Of a stretch of 64,000 nucleotides of DNA, positions 8,517 to 16,982 are shown piece after piece. Origin of the DNA: Flavobacteriales bacterium (GTDB lineage: Bacteria > Bacteroidota > Bacteroidia > Flavobacteriales_F > PHOS-HE28); assembly GCA_016715895.1 (NCBI GenBank), contig JADJXH010000004.1:248001-312000 (forward strand), in the 5' to 3' direction. The stretch's first letter is position 1; each line of letters starts with the position of its first letter. The position numbers and the translations under genes are program-made. Under the pieces are notes generated by a model that saw nothing but the letters and a program-made list of their open reading frames with translations, was not told the origin of the DNA and made no database searches.

Positions 8517-10454
8517 ATGAACGGGAACCGGGGCCGGCGCCTGGCGATCCTCGCCGGACTGGCGGGCGTGGTGCTGCTGCTGGCCGGCTGGAGCGCCGCC
8601 CTGGAGCCGCGCGGCCACCACAACCGGCTGGAGGATCTCCTGTTCCGCTCGGCGGACACGGACCTGGTGGTGCTGTACAGCACCTATTTCGCCACGGCCG
8701 GCCGCTGCGCGGGCTGCCACGGCCATGATGTGAACGGTGTGGCGAGCGTGGACGGCAGCGGCCGCGACGTGAACGCGGCCGACGACTGGCGCAGCACGAT
8801 GATGGCCAACAGCGCCCGCGACCCCTTCTTCCGGGCCAAGCTGGAGCACGAAGTGCTGGTGAACCCCGGCCACCAGGGGGCCATCGAGGGCAAGTGCCTG
8901 GGCTGCCATGCGCCCCTCGGCTTCCACGAGCAGCGCATGCTGGGAGGCGCCCCCTTCACCGCGGCCATGCTGGACACGAGCACCATCGGGCTTGACGGCG
9001 TGAGCTGTGCGGCGTGCCACCAGCAGGACCCCGACAGCGCCGGCCGATCCTTCAGCGGTGACCTGCGCTTCAGCATCGACACGGTGTACGGCCCGTATCA
9101 GGAGGACGAGATCAACCCGGCGATCATGGAGTTCTTCGTCGGCTTCAGGCCCACCTTCGGGGAGCACATCGTGGATGGACGCACCTGCGCGGGCTGTCAC
9201 ACGCTGATCACTGAGACGGCGGACCTGCAGGGCAACCTCACGGGCGACCGGTTCGTGGAGCAGGCCACCTGGCACGAGTGGCTCAACTCGTCGTACAACG
9301 GCACCAGCGCCAACTGCCGCAGCTGCCACATGCCGCGCATCCAGGACAGCATCATCCTGGCCTCCGACTATTCGTTCCTTCCGGGGCACACACCCTTCGG
9401 GTTGCACCATCTGGCCGGTGGCAACGTGTACATGCTGGAGCTGATGAAGCAGCACCGCCAGCAGCTGGGCATCCCCGCCACCGACGTGCAGTTCGACAGC
9501 ACCATCGCCCGCACGCTGCACAACCTGCGCCACCGCTCGGTGGACCTTGACGTGCAACTGGTGGACCGCAGCGCGGACACCGCATGGATCGATGTGACCC
9601 TGCAGAACCTCACGGGGCACAAGTTCCCCAGTGGTTACCCCAGCCGCCGCGCCTTCGTGGAGGTGGACGTGCTGAACACCGATGGCGACACGCTCTTCCA
9701 CAGCGGGCGTATCGATGCGGCCTGGGAGGTGGAGGGCCATGATCCCGCCATGGAGCCGCACCACGATGTGATCCGCGGTCCGGACCAGGCCCAGATCTAT
9801 GAGCTGGTGATGGGCGACGTGAACGACGACGTCACCACCGTGCTGGAGCGCGCCAAGAGCCCGTTGAAGGACAACCGCCTGGTGCCGGTGGGCTTCAGCA
9901 CCACGCATTCGGCGTACGACACCACGCGCATCGCCGGCGTACCGGCGGCGGACATCGACTTCAACCACGATGCGCTCGGCCTGGAGGGCAGCGGCTCGGA
10001 CCGTGTGCACTACCACGTGCCGCTCGGTGGCTACGAGGGTCCGCTGCAGGTGCAGGTGCGGGTGTGGTACCAGCCGGTGCCGCCCCGCTGGAACGCGGAG
10101 ATGTTCGCCTTCAACGGCCCGCGCATCGACAGCTTCCGCACCATGGTGGACGGGATGGACGGCAGCCCCACGCTGGTGACGGCGGACAGCCTTTTCGTGG
10201 GCGCGCTGGGCCTCGGGGAGGGCGGAGCCACGACGGTGCTGGTGCATCCCAACCCCGCGCCAGACGGTCGCGTGACGGTGACCGGCCCCGCCGAGGTGCT
10301 GGAGGTCTTCGACGCGCAGGGGCGAAGGGCCGTCGTTCAGGTGGTGCGCCAGGGTGATCGGAGCGTGTTGCAACTGCCTTCGGTGCCAGGCACCTATCTG
10401 GTGGTGCTGCGCCACCGGGGTGTGGACCGCGTGGAACGCGTGGTGCGACCATGA
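8517..10454 (+). CDS. Pentaheme c-type cytochrome with T9SS sorting domain
   Basis: An N-terminal hydrophobic signal segment (residues 9-24) is followed by five CxxCH heme-binding motifs at Cys64, Cys127, Cys164, Cys224 and Cys267. The spacing resembles the cytochrome c-554-like multiheme family. A beta-rich region follows, and the last ~70 residues match a T9SS type A sorting domain (NPAPDGRVTV start, GTYLVVL near the end). The protein is therefore probably exported across the outer membrane and moves electrons at the cell surface. The ATG at 8517 is chosen because longer frames overlap the divergent gene and encode an implausible Arg-rich stretch. It heads a five-gene operon with 4-nt ATGA overlaps. 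The electron partner is not known. Confidence 0.85.
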   Translation: MNGNRGRRLAILAGLAGVVLLLAGWSAALEPRGHHNRLEDLLFRSADTDLVVLYSTYFATAGRCAGCHGHDVNGVASVDGSGRDVNAADDWRSTMMANSARDPFFRAKLEHEVLVNPGHQGAIEGKCLGCHAPLGFHEQRMLGGAPFTAAMLDTSTIGLDGVSCAACHQQDPDSAGRSFSGDLRFSIDTVYGPYQEDEINPAIMEFFVGFRPTFGEHIVDGRTCAGCHTLITETADLQGNLTGDRFVEQATWHEWLNSSYNGTSANCRSCHMPRIQDSIILASDYSFLPGHTPFGLHHLAGGNVYMLELMKQHRQQLGIPATDVQFDSTIARTLHNLRHRSVDLDVQLVDRSADTAWIDVTLQNLTGHKFPSGYPSRRAFVEVDVLNTDGDTLFHSGRIDAAWEVEGHDPAMEPHHDVIRGPDQAQIYELVMGDVNDDVTTVLERAKSPLKDNRLVPVGFSTTHSAYDTTRIAGVPAADIDFNHDALGLEGSGSDRVHYHVPLGGYEGPLQVQVRVWYQPVPPRWNAEMFAFNGPRIDSFRTMVDGMDGSPTLVTADSLFVGALGLGEGGATTVLVHPNPAPDGRVTVTGPAEVLEVFDAQGRRAVVQVVRQGDRSVLQLPSVPGTYLVVLRHRGVDRVERVVRP

Positions 10455-11254
10455 CCGCTCCTGTTCTCGCCTCCCTGCATTGCTATCCGATCAAGTCGGT
10501 CGGCGGCTTCGCCATGCACGAGGCGCGGCTCACCGACCGTGGGTTCGCGCACGACCGGCGCTGGATGCTGGTGGATGCCGCCGGGCGTTTCCTCACCCAG
10601 CGCGAGCTGCCCTCCATGGCGTGCCTCCGCACGGAACCGGCGGAGGACGGCTTCACGGTGATCGACCATCGCGATGAGGAGCACCTGAGCCTGCCCTGGA
10701 CCTTGGAGGACGGCCCCGAACCCGAGGTGGACATCTGGGGAACGCGCGTGCGCGCGCGCGAGGCACCATCGGGCTGGTCCGCCTGGTTCAGCACGCGTGT
10801 GGGCGGTGCGGTGCGGCTGGTGCACATGCCCGATGCGACGCATCGCCCCATCGACGAGCGCTATGCCCGCGGGTTGACCTCGCTGAGCGATGGCTTCCCC
10901 TACCTGATCGTGTCGCAGGCCTCGGTCAATGCGCTGAACGAACGCCTCGACGTGCCGGTGCCCGTGGACCGCTTCCGCCCGAACCTGGTGATCGGCGGTG
11001 GCGTGGCGCATCAGGAGGACGGTTGGCGCGAGGTGCGGATCGGCACGGCGCGGTTCTCCCTGGTGAAGCCCTGCGCACGCTGCATCATCACCACCACCGA
11101 CCAGCGCACGGGTGAGCGTGGCAGGGAGCCGCTCCGTACGCTGGCCACCTACCGCACGATGGACGGCAAGGTGCACTTCGGCATGAACGCGGTCGCCGAT
11201 ACGCAGGGCCTGGTGCGTGTGGGCGATCCCATCTCGATCCCGGACCGGCCATGA
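10451..11254 (+). CDS. MOSC domain protein (YcbX-like, no ferredoxin domain)
   Basis: The N-terminal half matches the MOSC_N beta-barrel (CYPIKS near the start, then DRRWMLVD). The C-terminal half is the MOSC domain, with the invariant cysteine in KPCARC near residue 211. MOSC proteins bind the molybdenum cofactor or carry sulfur for metal-sulfur chemistry; YcbX relatives reduce N-hydroxylated compounds. At 267 residues it lacks the C-terminal [2Fe-2S] domain found in E. coli YcbX, so it would need a separate electron donor. The start codon overlaps the cytochrome stop by 4 nt (ATGA), suggesting translational coupling. The link with the Moco genes elsewhere in the window is inference. Confidence 0.88.
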   Translation: MTAPVLASLHCYPIKSVGGFAMHEARLTDRGFAHDRRWMLVDAAGRFLTQRELPSMACLRTEPAEDGFTVIDHRDEEHLSLPWTLEDGPEPEVDIWGTRVRAREAPSGWSAWFSTRVGGAVRLVHMPDATHRPIDERYARGLTSLSDGFPYLIVSQASVNALNERLDVPVPVDRFRPNLVIGGGVAHQEDGWREVRIGTARFSLVKPCARCIITTTDQRTGERGREPLRTLATYRTMDGKVHFGMNAVADTQGLVRVGDPISIPDRP

Positions 11255-12039
11255 TCCACTCCATCCTCGCCGACAAGGCCACCCGCCTCTACCTCATCCT
11301 GGGCGGCTTCTTCGTGGCCAACGCGCTCATCGCCGAGATGATCGGGGTGAAGCTGTTCCAGTTGGAGACCTTGCTGGGGATGCCGAAAGCGGACTTCACG
11401 CTGCTCGGCCAGCCGCACCTGAGCTTCGTGCTGAGCGTGGGCGTACTGCCCTGGCCCATCGTCTTCATCATGACGGATGTGATCAACGACTACTACGGCG
11501 TGCGCGGGGTCCGCTTCCTCACCCTCCTCACCACGGCGCTCATCGCCTTCGCCTTCGTCGTGATGTTCTTCGCCATCCGCATGCCGGCGGAGCAGGGCTG
11601 GTGGACCGGCAGCAGCGCGGCGCAGGGCGTGCCCGACATGCAGGCGGCCTTCACGGCCATCTTCGGCCAGGGCATGAACATCATCCTCGGATCGCTCACC
11701 GCCTTCGTGGTGGGGCAGCTGGTGGACGCCTTCGTGTTCCGCCGCATCAAGCGCATCACCGGCGACCGGCGGATCTGGCTGCGCGCCACCGGCAGCACCG
11801 TGGTGAGCCAGCTGGTGGACAGCGTGGTGGTGACCTACATGGCGTTCTGGGTCCTCAAGGACATGAGCTTCCCCATGGCCACGGCGCTGGTGCTCACCGC
11901 ATACAGCTACAAGCTCGTCGTGGCCGTTCTGAGCACGCCGCTGGTATACCTCGTCCACGCCGGCGTGGAGCGCTATCTTGGCACGGAACGGGCGGCGGCG
12001 ATGCGCCTGGCCGCGCTCCGCCAGCACGAGGTAGCATGA
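11251..12039 (+). CDS. yhhQ: Queuosine precursor transporter, YhhQ/VUT family
   Basis: This is a polytopic inner-membrane protein of the DUF165/YhhQ family, whose members take up queuosine precursors (preQ0/preQ1). About six hydrophobic helices are visible, starting with GGFFVANALIAEMIGVK, a hallmark N-terminal segment of the family. The central TDVINDYYG and the C-terminal region around SQLVDSVVVTYMAF are also typical. At 262 residues it is slightly longer than E. coli YhhQ because of a loop around residues 105-140. The start overlaps the preceding stop by 4 nt. A substrate other than queuosine precursors cannot be excluded from sequence alone. Confidence 0.88.
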   Translation: MIHSILADKATRLYLILGGFFVANALIAEMIGVKLFQLETLLGMPKADFTLLGQPHLSFVLSVGVLPWPIVFIMTDVINDYYGVRGVRFLTLLTTALIAFAFVVMFFAIRMPAEQGWWTGSSAAQGVPDMQAAFTAIFGQGMNIILGSLTAFVVGQLVDAFVFRRIKRITGDRRIWLRATGSTVVSQLVDSVVVTYMAFWVLKDMSFPMATALVLTAYSYKLVVAVLSTPLVYLVHAGVERYLGTERAAAMRLAALRQHEVA

Positions 12040-12563
12040 GCGATTCGGTGATCATCGAGCCGGTGAGCAAGGTGGACGACGCCGGCTTCCACAGGCTGGT
12101 GAGCCGGGAACAGGACCGTCTCCGCGCCTACTTCCCGGTGACCTTGGGCCGCTGCACGGACGTGGGCGCCACCCGACGCTACCTCAAGGAGCTGGTGTCC
12201 ATGGCGAAGGACGGGACCTTCTTCTGTTTCGTGCTGCGCGACTATGAGGGTTCCGACCCCATCGGCGCGGTGTTCCTGAAGCAGTTCGACCGCACGGTGG
12301 GCCGCTGCGAGGTGGCCTACTTCATCGATGAGCCGCACAGCGGGCAGGGCTACGGCACCCTGGGGGTGATGTGGGCCGTGGACCATGCCTTCAGCCGGCT
12401 GGGCATGGGCAAGGTGGTGGCGCGCATCGCGCCGGACAACACCGCCAGCATCCGGGTGGCCGAGCACTGCGGCTTCCAGCGCGAGGGCCTGCTGCGCCGC
12501 GAGTTCCGCACCGGCCATGGCGAGCTGGTGGACCTGTTGTACTACGGGAATCTGCGCCCATGA
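12036..12563 (+). CDS. GNAT family N-acetyltransferase (RimJ/RimL-type)
   Basis: This 175-residue single-domain protein has the GNAT order: the beta4 strand FLKQFDRTVGRCEVAYFI, the acetyl-CoA loop region SGQGYGTLGV (about residues 104-113), and the closing segment ARIAPDNTASIRVAEHCGF typical of RimJ/RimL ribosomal-protein acetyltransferases. The start is the ATG overlapping the yhhQ stop by 4 nt; a much longer open frame exists upstream but runs through yhhQ in another frame. The acceptor is unknown. The operon position gives no obvious clue. Confidence 0.85.
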   Translation: MSDSVIIEPVSKVDDAGFHRLVSREQDRLRAYFPVTLGRCTDVGATRRYLKELVSMAKDGTFFCFVLRDYEGSDPIGAVFLKQFDRTVGRCEVAYFIDEPHSGQGYGTLGVMWAVDHAFSRLGMGKVVARIAPDNTASIRVAEHCGFQREGLLRREFRTGHGELVDLLYYGNLRP

Positions 12564-12742
12564 ACCGGCGACGACGACCCACGCGCCGCACCCCCGCCTC
12601 GCTGGACCGTTCGGCGAAGCGCGCCGCGCAAAAGGCCGCCGGGGCCTTCGACGGTCGCTTCCGCCCGCGCGTGGTGCGCAGCCGGAAGACCTACAGCCGC
12701 AGGCCCAAGCACCGCGGGGAAGGTCCCGAAGGCGCGGCCTAG
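12560..12742 (+). CDS. Small basic protein, unknown function
   Basis: This is a 60-residue, very Arg/Lys-rich protein whose C-terminal half (VVRSRKTYSRRPKHRG) resembles tiny basic proteins often seen in Bacteroidota. I do not recognise a named family. The ATG overlaps the stop of the acetyltransferase gene by 4 nt, like every other junction in this operon, which is the main support that it is real. Its TAG stop overlaps the TAG stop of the convergent cytochrome gene through a shared CTAG palindrome. RNA or DNA binding is plausible from charge alone, but this is inference. Confidence 0.65.
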   Translation: MNRRRRPTRRTPASLDRSAKRAAQKAAGAFDGRFRPRVVRSRKTYSRRPKHRGEGPEGAA

Positions 12743-13716
12743 GGGGCCGGCGTCCACTTCTCCACCCGACCCGCCACCGGCTTCAGCGCCGCCAGGTGGT
12801 CGTAGATCGCCCCGAGGTCCTGCTCGGTCATCGTGGCGTACATCGTCCACGGCATCACCGTCTGGAAGTCGCCCGGGCCCACCTTTGGATGGACGTAGGC
12901 ACTGTCGGCGTACTGCTTGAACCGCGCGATGAACATGGCCTTGTCCCAGGCCCCGATGCCGTCCGTGGGGTGCGGCGTGATGTTCGGTGACCGCAGCACG
13001 GAGCCATCGGGGAAGGCGAAGGTGAATCCTCCGGCGAAGGGCTGACCCACACGTTCGCCCTTCACGGTGTTCGTGTGGCACTCGATGCAGGCGGCCGCAT
13101 TGGTCACATACTCGCCATAGAGCGCGTCGGTCGGAGCGGGACGGTCCATGGGCTTTGGCGGCTCGGGCACCGTGCGCATGATGAGGTTCACCGGGAAGTC
13201 GATCGTGCTCTCCGGATAGGCCGGCGTGGCGATGGGGTCCAGGGAGCGCAGGTAGGCGATGATGCTGTGCACGTCCTCGGTGGCCAGCCTGTTGTAGTTC
13301 GGATAGGGCATCACCGGGAAGAAGGGATGACCGTCCTTGCTGACCCCGCTGGTGATGGCCCGGTACAGTTCGCCATCGGTCCAGTCCTTCAGTGCGAAGG
13401 GGGTGATGTTGCGTGCGAAGAACTCGCCGGGGAACTGCATGGTGCGGTCGAACTTGTCGCCGCCGGCCCCCAGCGTCCCGGGTTTGGGCGGACCGGCAAA
13501 GAGGCTCCAGTCACGCTGCGCGTGGCAGTCCATGCACACGCACACACTGTTGGCGAGGTAGCGCCCCCGTTCGATCCGCTCGGGGGTGAGCTCCACCTTC
13601 AGGTCCGCAGGCGCGTCCACATCGGGCAGGGCCTTTGTGATGTAAAGCAGTCCTGCACCGACGACCACGGCCAGGAGCAGGAGCACGGCAGCAAGGATCT
13701 TGATGAACCGTTTCAT
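12739..13716 (-). CDS. Membrane-anchored diheme cytochrome c
   Basis: This protein has an N-terminal membrane anchor (residues 3-27, VLLLLAVVVGAGLL) and two CxxCH motifs: CMDCH at 61-65 and CIECH in the second half. Each sits in a cytochrome c fold of the type found in alcohol/aldehyde dehydrogenase cytochrome subunits (N-I-T-P segments follow both hemes). An extra cysteine sits two residues before the first motif. The start at 13716 (MKRFIKIL) is preferred over an ATG 18 codons upstream, which would add a non-signal leader. It is a single gene, divergent from the formate dehydrogenase subunit, and is likely a periplasmic electron carrier. Confidence 0.87.
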   Translation of the reverse strand: MKRFIKILAAVLLLLAVVVGAGLLYITKALPDVDAPADLKVELTPERIERGRYLANSVCVCMDCHAQRDWSLFAGPPKPGTLGAGGDKFDRTMQFPGEFFARNITPFALKDWTDGELYRAITSGVSKDGHPFFPVMPYPNYNRLATEDVHSIIAYLRSLDPIATPAYPESTIDFPVNLIMRTVPEPPKPMDRPAPTDALYGEYVTNAAACIECHTNTVKGERVGQPFAGGFTFAFPDGSVLRSPNITPHPTDGIGAWDKAMFIARFKQYADSAYVHPKVGPGDFQTVMPWTMYATMTEQDLGAIYDHLAALKPVAGRVEKWTPAP

Positions 13717-13810
13717 GGGACAGGTGGTGTTGGATGGAACGAAAGTGGCGAATGACGGATCACCACACAACCGGAAGCAGCGTCACCTGCGATCGAGGAT
13801 CAACGCCTGT

Positions 13811-13818
13811 TACCTTCG
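13811..13818 (+). promoter_or_regulatory. -7 box variant TACCTTCG before fdsB-like gene
   Basis: TACCTTCG differs from TAnnTTTG at one position and ends 6 nt before the ATG of the formate dehydrogenase subunit gene. The same TAnnTTCG form is found before fdsA-like and before the nucleoid-associated protein gene. No convincing -33 element is seen. Confidence 0.4.
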
Positions 13819-13824
13819 GAGCGC

Positions 13825-15519
13825 ATGTCGAAGAACATCACCTCCCTCTCCGGCCGCGACGGCAAGGAGCTGGACGACGCCCTGTGGGACCGGTTGCAAG
13901 CGGCCGCCGACCTTACGGGCACGCCATCAACGGACGCGCTCACCCGCATCGCGGATGAGTACCTCATCGGCGAGGCCATCACCTATGGCACCAGCACCTT
14001 CTACGACTTCCTGAAACCGGAGAACAAAGGCATCAAGGCCTACGTGTGCAACGGCAGCGCCTGCCTGGTGGCGGGCACGCAGGACAAGGTGCACCACGCA
14101 CTGCGAAAGCACTTCAAGGAGGAGGAGATCGGGCACATGTGCTGCCTGGGGCGCTGCCACGAGAACAGCGCCTTCCACATCGGCGGTCGCAACTACAGCG
14201 GCGACAGCGTGGACCGCGTGGACGAGGTGGTGAAGGCGGTGCGTGAAGGTGGTGCGCACGGCGTGGCGGCGAACGGTGGGCACCATGTGGGCACCACCAT
14301 GGAGGCCCCCATCCTCACAGCGCCCATGCCGCCGCTGCCGGAGTTCTACGCGGTGTGGGAGCGCGTGCTGCAGAGCGATCCGGCGGACATCCTGCAGGAG
14401 ATCAAGGTGGCCACGATCCGCGGAAGAGGAGGGGCCGGTTTCCCCATGGGCTTCAAACTGGAGGCCTGCCGCAACGCCACCGACACCACCGGCAACGGCA
14501 CCCCGCGCAAGTACATCGTGTGCAATGCGGACGAAGGCGATCCGGCGGCCTTCAGCGACCGGTACCTGCTGGAGCAGCGTCCGCACCGTGTGCTGCTCGG
14601 CATGATGATCGCCGGCTACTGTGTGGGGGCCGATACGGGTGTCCTCTACATCCGGGCGGAATATCCCGAAGCGATCGCCGCGGTGAAGGAGGCCATCCGG
14701 GAACTGGAGGCGGCCGGCTGGATCGGCACCGCCATCAAGGGCAGCGGCTTCCACTGGCGCTTCAAGGTGATCAAGGCGGCGGGTGCCTATGTGTGCGGTG
14801 AGGAGACGGCGCTGCTCAACAGCATCGAGGGCAAGCGCGGCGAGGTGCGCACCCGTCCCCCCTATCCGGCGCAGCAGGGTCTGTTCAACCGGCCCACGGT
14901 GGTGAACAACGTGGAGACGCTCGCCTGTGTGCCCTGGGTGGTGGAGCATGGCGGTGCGGCCTTCGCACGGCTCGGCTCCGAGAAGAGCAACGGCTCCAAG
15001 CTCGTCTGCCTGGACAGCGGCTTCAACCGCCCCGGTCTCTATGAGGTGGAGTGCGGCACCCCCCTCGCCCGTGTCATCGACGAGCTCGGCCAGGGCTTCG
15101 CCCGCCCCACCAAGGCGCTGCATATCGGCGGACCGCTCGGCGGCATCGTTCCGATGGAGAAGATCAACGCGCTCTCCATCGATTTCGAGAGCTTCCAGAA
15201 GGAGGGCTTCCTCCTCGGGCATGCGAGCGTGCTCAGCATCCCCGCCGGCTTTCCGATGATCGACTACCTGGAGCACCTCTTCGCGTTCACGGCGGCGGAG
15301 AGCTGCGGCAAGTGCTTCCCCTGTCGCATCGGTTCCACCCGTGGACGGGAGCTGATCCAGGGTGCACGCGACGGCCGGCGGATCGACCGGGCGCTGTTCC
15401 AGGACCTCATCGAGACGATGGAGATCGGGTCGTTGTGCGCGCTCGGCGGAGGACTGCCGCTCGGTGTACGCAATGCGCTTCAGTACTTCGGCGACGAGCT
15501 GCGTCCGGCGTTCACCTGA
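13825..15519 (+). CDS. fdsB: Formate dehydrogenase beta subunit, NuoE-NuoF fusion (FdsB-like)
   Basis: This is the diaphorase part of an NAD-dependent formate dehydrogenase, passing electrons between iron-sulfur centres, FMN and NAD. The first ~150 residues are a NuoE/FdsG-like thioredoxin-fold [2Fe-2S] domain with cysteines at 75, 80, 107 and 111. Next comes the NuoF domain with the FMN/NAD glycine-rich loop RGRGGAG (199-205), NADEGDPAAFSDR, and CGEETALLNSIEG. The C-terminal [4Fe-4S] motif has Cys494, 497, 500 and 538. A complex I subunit is possible from sequence, but no other nuo gene is present and an FdsA-like gene lies 2.7 kb downstream on the same strand. The fusion of the two subunits into 564 residues is notable. 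Confidence 0.85.
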   Translation: MSKNITSLSGRDGKELDDALWDRLQAAADLTGTPSTDALTRIADEYLIGEAITYGTSTFYDFLKPENKGIKAYVCNGSACLVAGTQDKVHHALRKHFKEEEIGHMCCLGRCHENSAFHIGGRNYSGDSVDRVDEVVKAVREGGAHGVAANGGHHVGTTMEAPILTAPMPPLPEFYAVWERVLQSDPADILQEIKVATIRGRGGAGFPMGFKLEACRNATDTTGNGTPRKYIVCNADEGDPAAFSDRYLLEQRPHRVLLGMMIAGYCVGADTGVLYIRAEYPEAIAAVKEAIRELEAAGWIGTAIKGSGFHWRFKVIKAAGAYVCGEETALLNSIEGKRGEVRTRPPYPAQQGLFNRPTVVNNVETLACVPWVVEHGGAAFARLGSEKSNGSKLVCLDSGFNRPGLYEVECGTPLARVIDELGQGFARPTKALHIGGPLGGIVPMEKINALSIDFESFQKEGFLLGHASVLSIPAGFPMIDYLEHLFAFTAAESCGKCFPCRIGSTRGRELIQGARDGRRIDRALFQDLIETMEIGSLCALGGGLPLGVRNALQYFGDELRPAFT

Positions 15520-15560
15520 TCGATGAAGGCGGCGCCCGAGCCGGCGCTCCCAACGCACGA

Positions 15561-15616
15561 CGCGCCGCGATGCGGCGCGCCGGAAATGGCGAAGGGCCCG
15601 GAACCCGGGCCCTTCG
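15561..15616. terminator. Two tandem hairpins between convergent genes
   Basis: The first perfect stem is CGCGCCGC/GCGGCGCG (15561-15568 with 15572-15579). The second is CGAAGGGCCCG/CGGGCCCTTCG (15590-15600 with 15606-15616, 5-nt loop). They lie between the stops of the convergent fdsB-like and lysine-rich genes and can serve both strands. Confidence 0.75.
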
Positions 15617-15636
15617 ATCGTATGGAGCCAGGCTCC

Positions 15637-15765
15637 TTACTTCTTCTTCGCGGCCTTCTTCGTGGCCTTCTTCGCGGCCTTCTTGGTGGCCTTCTTCGGA
15701 GCGGCCTTCTTGGTCGCCTTCTTCGCGGCCTTCTTCGTGGCCTTCTTAGCTGCCTTCTTTGCCAT
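15637..15765 (-). CDS. Histone H1-like lysine/alanine-rich protein (42 aa)
   Basis: The whole 42-residue protein is a run of K-K-A-A / K-K-A-T units with a single proline in the middle, ending in KKK and a TAA stop. This composition matches the C-terminal tail of histone H1 and the Hc1/AlgP-like bacterial nucleoid proteins, which bind DNA non-specifically through lysines. No globular domain is present, so it is only the tail. It is short but supported by an exact promoter (TTTG, 23 nt, TACGTTTG) and by a strong hairpin 20 bp beyond its stop. It is easily missed because of its length; the phenylalanine-rich frames on the other strand are its shadow. Confidence 0.75.
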   Translation of the reverse strand: MAKKAAKKATKKAAKKATKKAAPKKATKKAAKKATKKAAKKK

Positions 15766-15784
15766 GACGGTTAAGGGTTTGAGA

Positions 15785-15819
15785 CAAACGTATCACCTCG
15801 AACGCATCCACGCATCAAA
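15785..15819 (-). promoter_or_regulatory. Promoter of H1-like gene
   Basis: On the minus strand TTTG (15816-15819) is followed after 23 nt by TACGTTTG (15785-15792), an exact Bacteroidota -33/-7 arrangement. It is 19 nt before the ATG at 15765. Confidence 0.6.
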
Positions 15820-16017
15820 TGGTTGCAAGGATGTACCAACCAAATAGTGTTGATAACGATGAAGTGCGATCATCGATCCTCGCATCGCATCGCGGTCATG
15901 CGCGCATCCGTTCGTTCGCATCGGTCGCATGCATCACGTGATGCACATGGTGCTCCTGCATCGCGTCGCCGCCATCACGCATCGCTCCTGCCATCGATGC
16001 GTTCGGTGCCAAGCCGA
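15820..16017. other. Intergenic, palindrome TGCATCACGTGATGCA
   Basis: No gene is apparent. The stretch is rich in GCATC/GATGC motifs and contains a perfect 16-bp palindrome with a CACGTG core at 15930-15945, about 165 bp upstream of the H1-like start. It could be an operator, but nothing else supports this. Confidence 0.35.
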
Positions 16018-16287
16018 TCATCCCACCGCACGCATCCGGTTGCCCTTCGCCTCGTGCGTGAGCTCGCACAGGCCGAGCGCCTCCATCAGCGGTGGCAGGT
16101 ACACGCCGAAGCGTCCACGCAGACCCTTCTTCAACCCATACCAGCCACCCACCGGGTTCTGCGGTGAACGCCCCCAGGCTTCCACGGTGCCTTCCTTGGC
16201 CGGCTTCTGCTCATCGGCCCCGCCGAGCTCCCTGGATCGCATGCGGACGTCCAGATGAGTCGCATGGGCTCCGATCGGCATGCGCAA
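16018..16287 (-). CDS. Hypothetical protein, uncertain
   Basis: This is an 89-residue reading frame on the minus strand. I recognise no family. The second half (GGWYGLKKGLRGRFGVYLPP and onward) has a protein-like composition, while the first half is less convincing, and the start could lie further downstream. There is no signal peptide and no promoter box near the start. It lies between the H1-like gene and the cupin gene, on the same strand as both. It may be a small real gene, the 3' remnant of a larger one, or a chance frame in GC-rich DNA. Confidence 0.3.
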   Translation of the reverse strand: MRMPIGAHATHLDVRMRSRELGGADEQKPAKEGTVEAWGRSPQNPVGGWYGLKKGLRGRFGVYLPPLMEALGLCELTHEAKGNRMRAVG

Positions 16288-16386
16288 GGGGACTGATCAT
16301 TGATCGAAGCGCGTTCGCGCGATGCCTTGCGGAAGGGCAGCGTCCGTCATGGCCGCGTTGCCGGCCCTGGTGCGGAGCGCTTCCGC

Positions 16387-16935
16387 TCAGCGGAGACCCG
16401 CAGGCAGCGGCCACCGCTTATGCGCGCCGGTGAGCCGAGCGAGCAGCAAAGCGAAGCCGAAGAGGGCATCCTGCAACCAGAACGGCATGCCCGCCAGCCG
16501 GTACTCCTTCCGCATCTTCCACAACAGGTGCATGGCGGCCAAGGGCGGCACCTTGTTCCAATCGCCGCCGCGTTCCATCGCCGTATCGCCCATCGACTGC
16601 AGCATCCATTCGATATGCAGCGCCGGCTCGTACCAGAACTCCGCCTCCACCCGCTCGGTGGCGCTCCCATTGCGGAAGTTGTGCGCCTCGCCAGAACGGA
16701 TCACAGTGCTCTGCCCGGGACCGAGGGTCACCTCCTTCTTGCCGATGGTCACGATCAAGGTCCCGCTGTTCACCTTGAAGCCCTCTTCCTGCCCGAAGTG
16801 GACGTGCGGACCCGGGCCTTTGTTGCCAGGCCCAAGGCTCAACGTGGCCTCGCTTCGTTGGCCGTTGGTGCGCTCGCGGGCATCGTTGAACTGGATGCGC
16901 TCGCCGATGGCATGGAGGTCGATCGTCCGTTTCAT
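16387..16935 (-). CDS. Cupin-domain protein
   Basis: This 182-residue protein has a cupin beta-barrel at about residues 15-105: the first motif is around GPGPHVHFGQEEGFKV (His and Glu metal ligands), and the second around GEAHNF. The C-terminal ~75 residues are helical and hydrophobic (ALFGFALLLARLTG), possibly membrane-associated. The exact substrate is unknown; such proteins are often metal-binding enzymes or sensors. The start at 16935 is chosen because the longer frame runs upstream into the IS630 element. The IS left end lies 36 bp upstream of this start, so the native promoter has probably been displaced. Confidence 0.75.
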   Translation of the reverse strand: MKRTIDLHAIGERIQFNDARERTNGQRSEATLSLGPGNKGPGPHVHFGQEEGFKVNSGTLIVTIGKKEVTLGPGQSTVIRSGEAHNFRNGSATERVEAEFWYEPALHIEWMLQSMGDTAMERGGDWNKVPPLAAMHLLWKMRKEYRLAGMPFWLQDALFGFALLLARLTGAHKRWPLPAGLR

Positions 16936-16966
16936 GCCGTTGCGGTTTCCAGCAAAGCTGATCGGT

Positions 16967-16982
16967 CTTATTGATCCGGCAT
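16967..16982. repeat. IS630 left inverted repeat
   Basis: CTTATTGATCCGGCAT is the exact reverse complement of 18075-18090. The element proper probably starts after the TA at 16969-16970. Confidence 0.85.

Noticed and set aside
15662..15847. Phenylalanine-rich plus-strand ORFs
   Set aside because: They are the reverse-strand shadow of the lysine-rich H1-like gene (AAG codons read as CTT/TTC).
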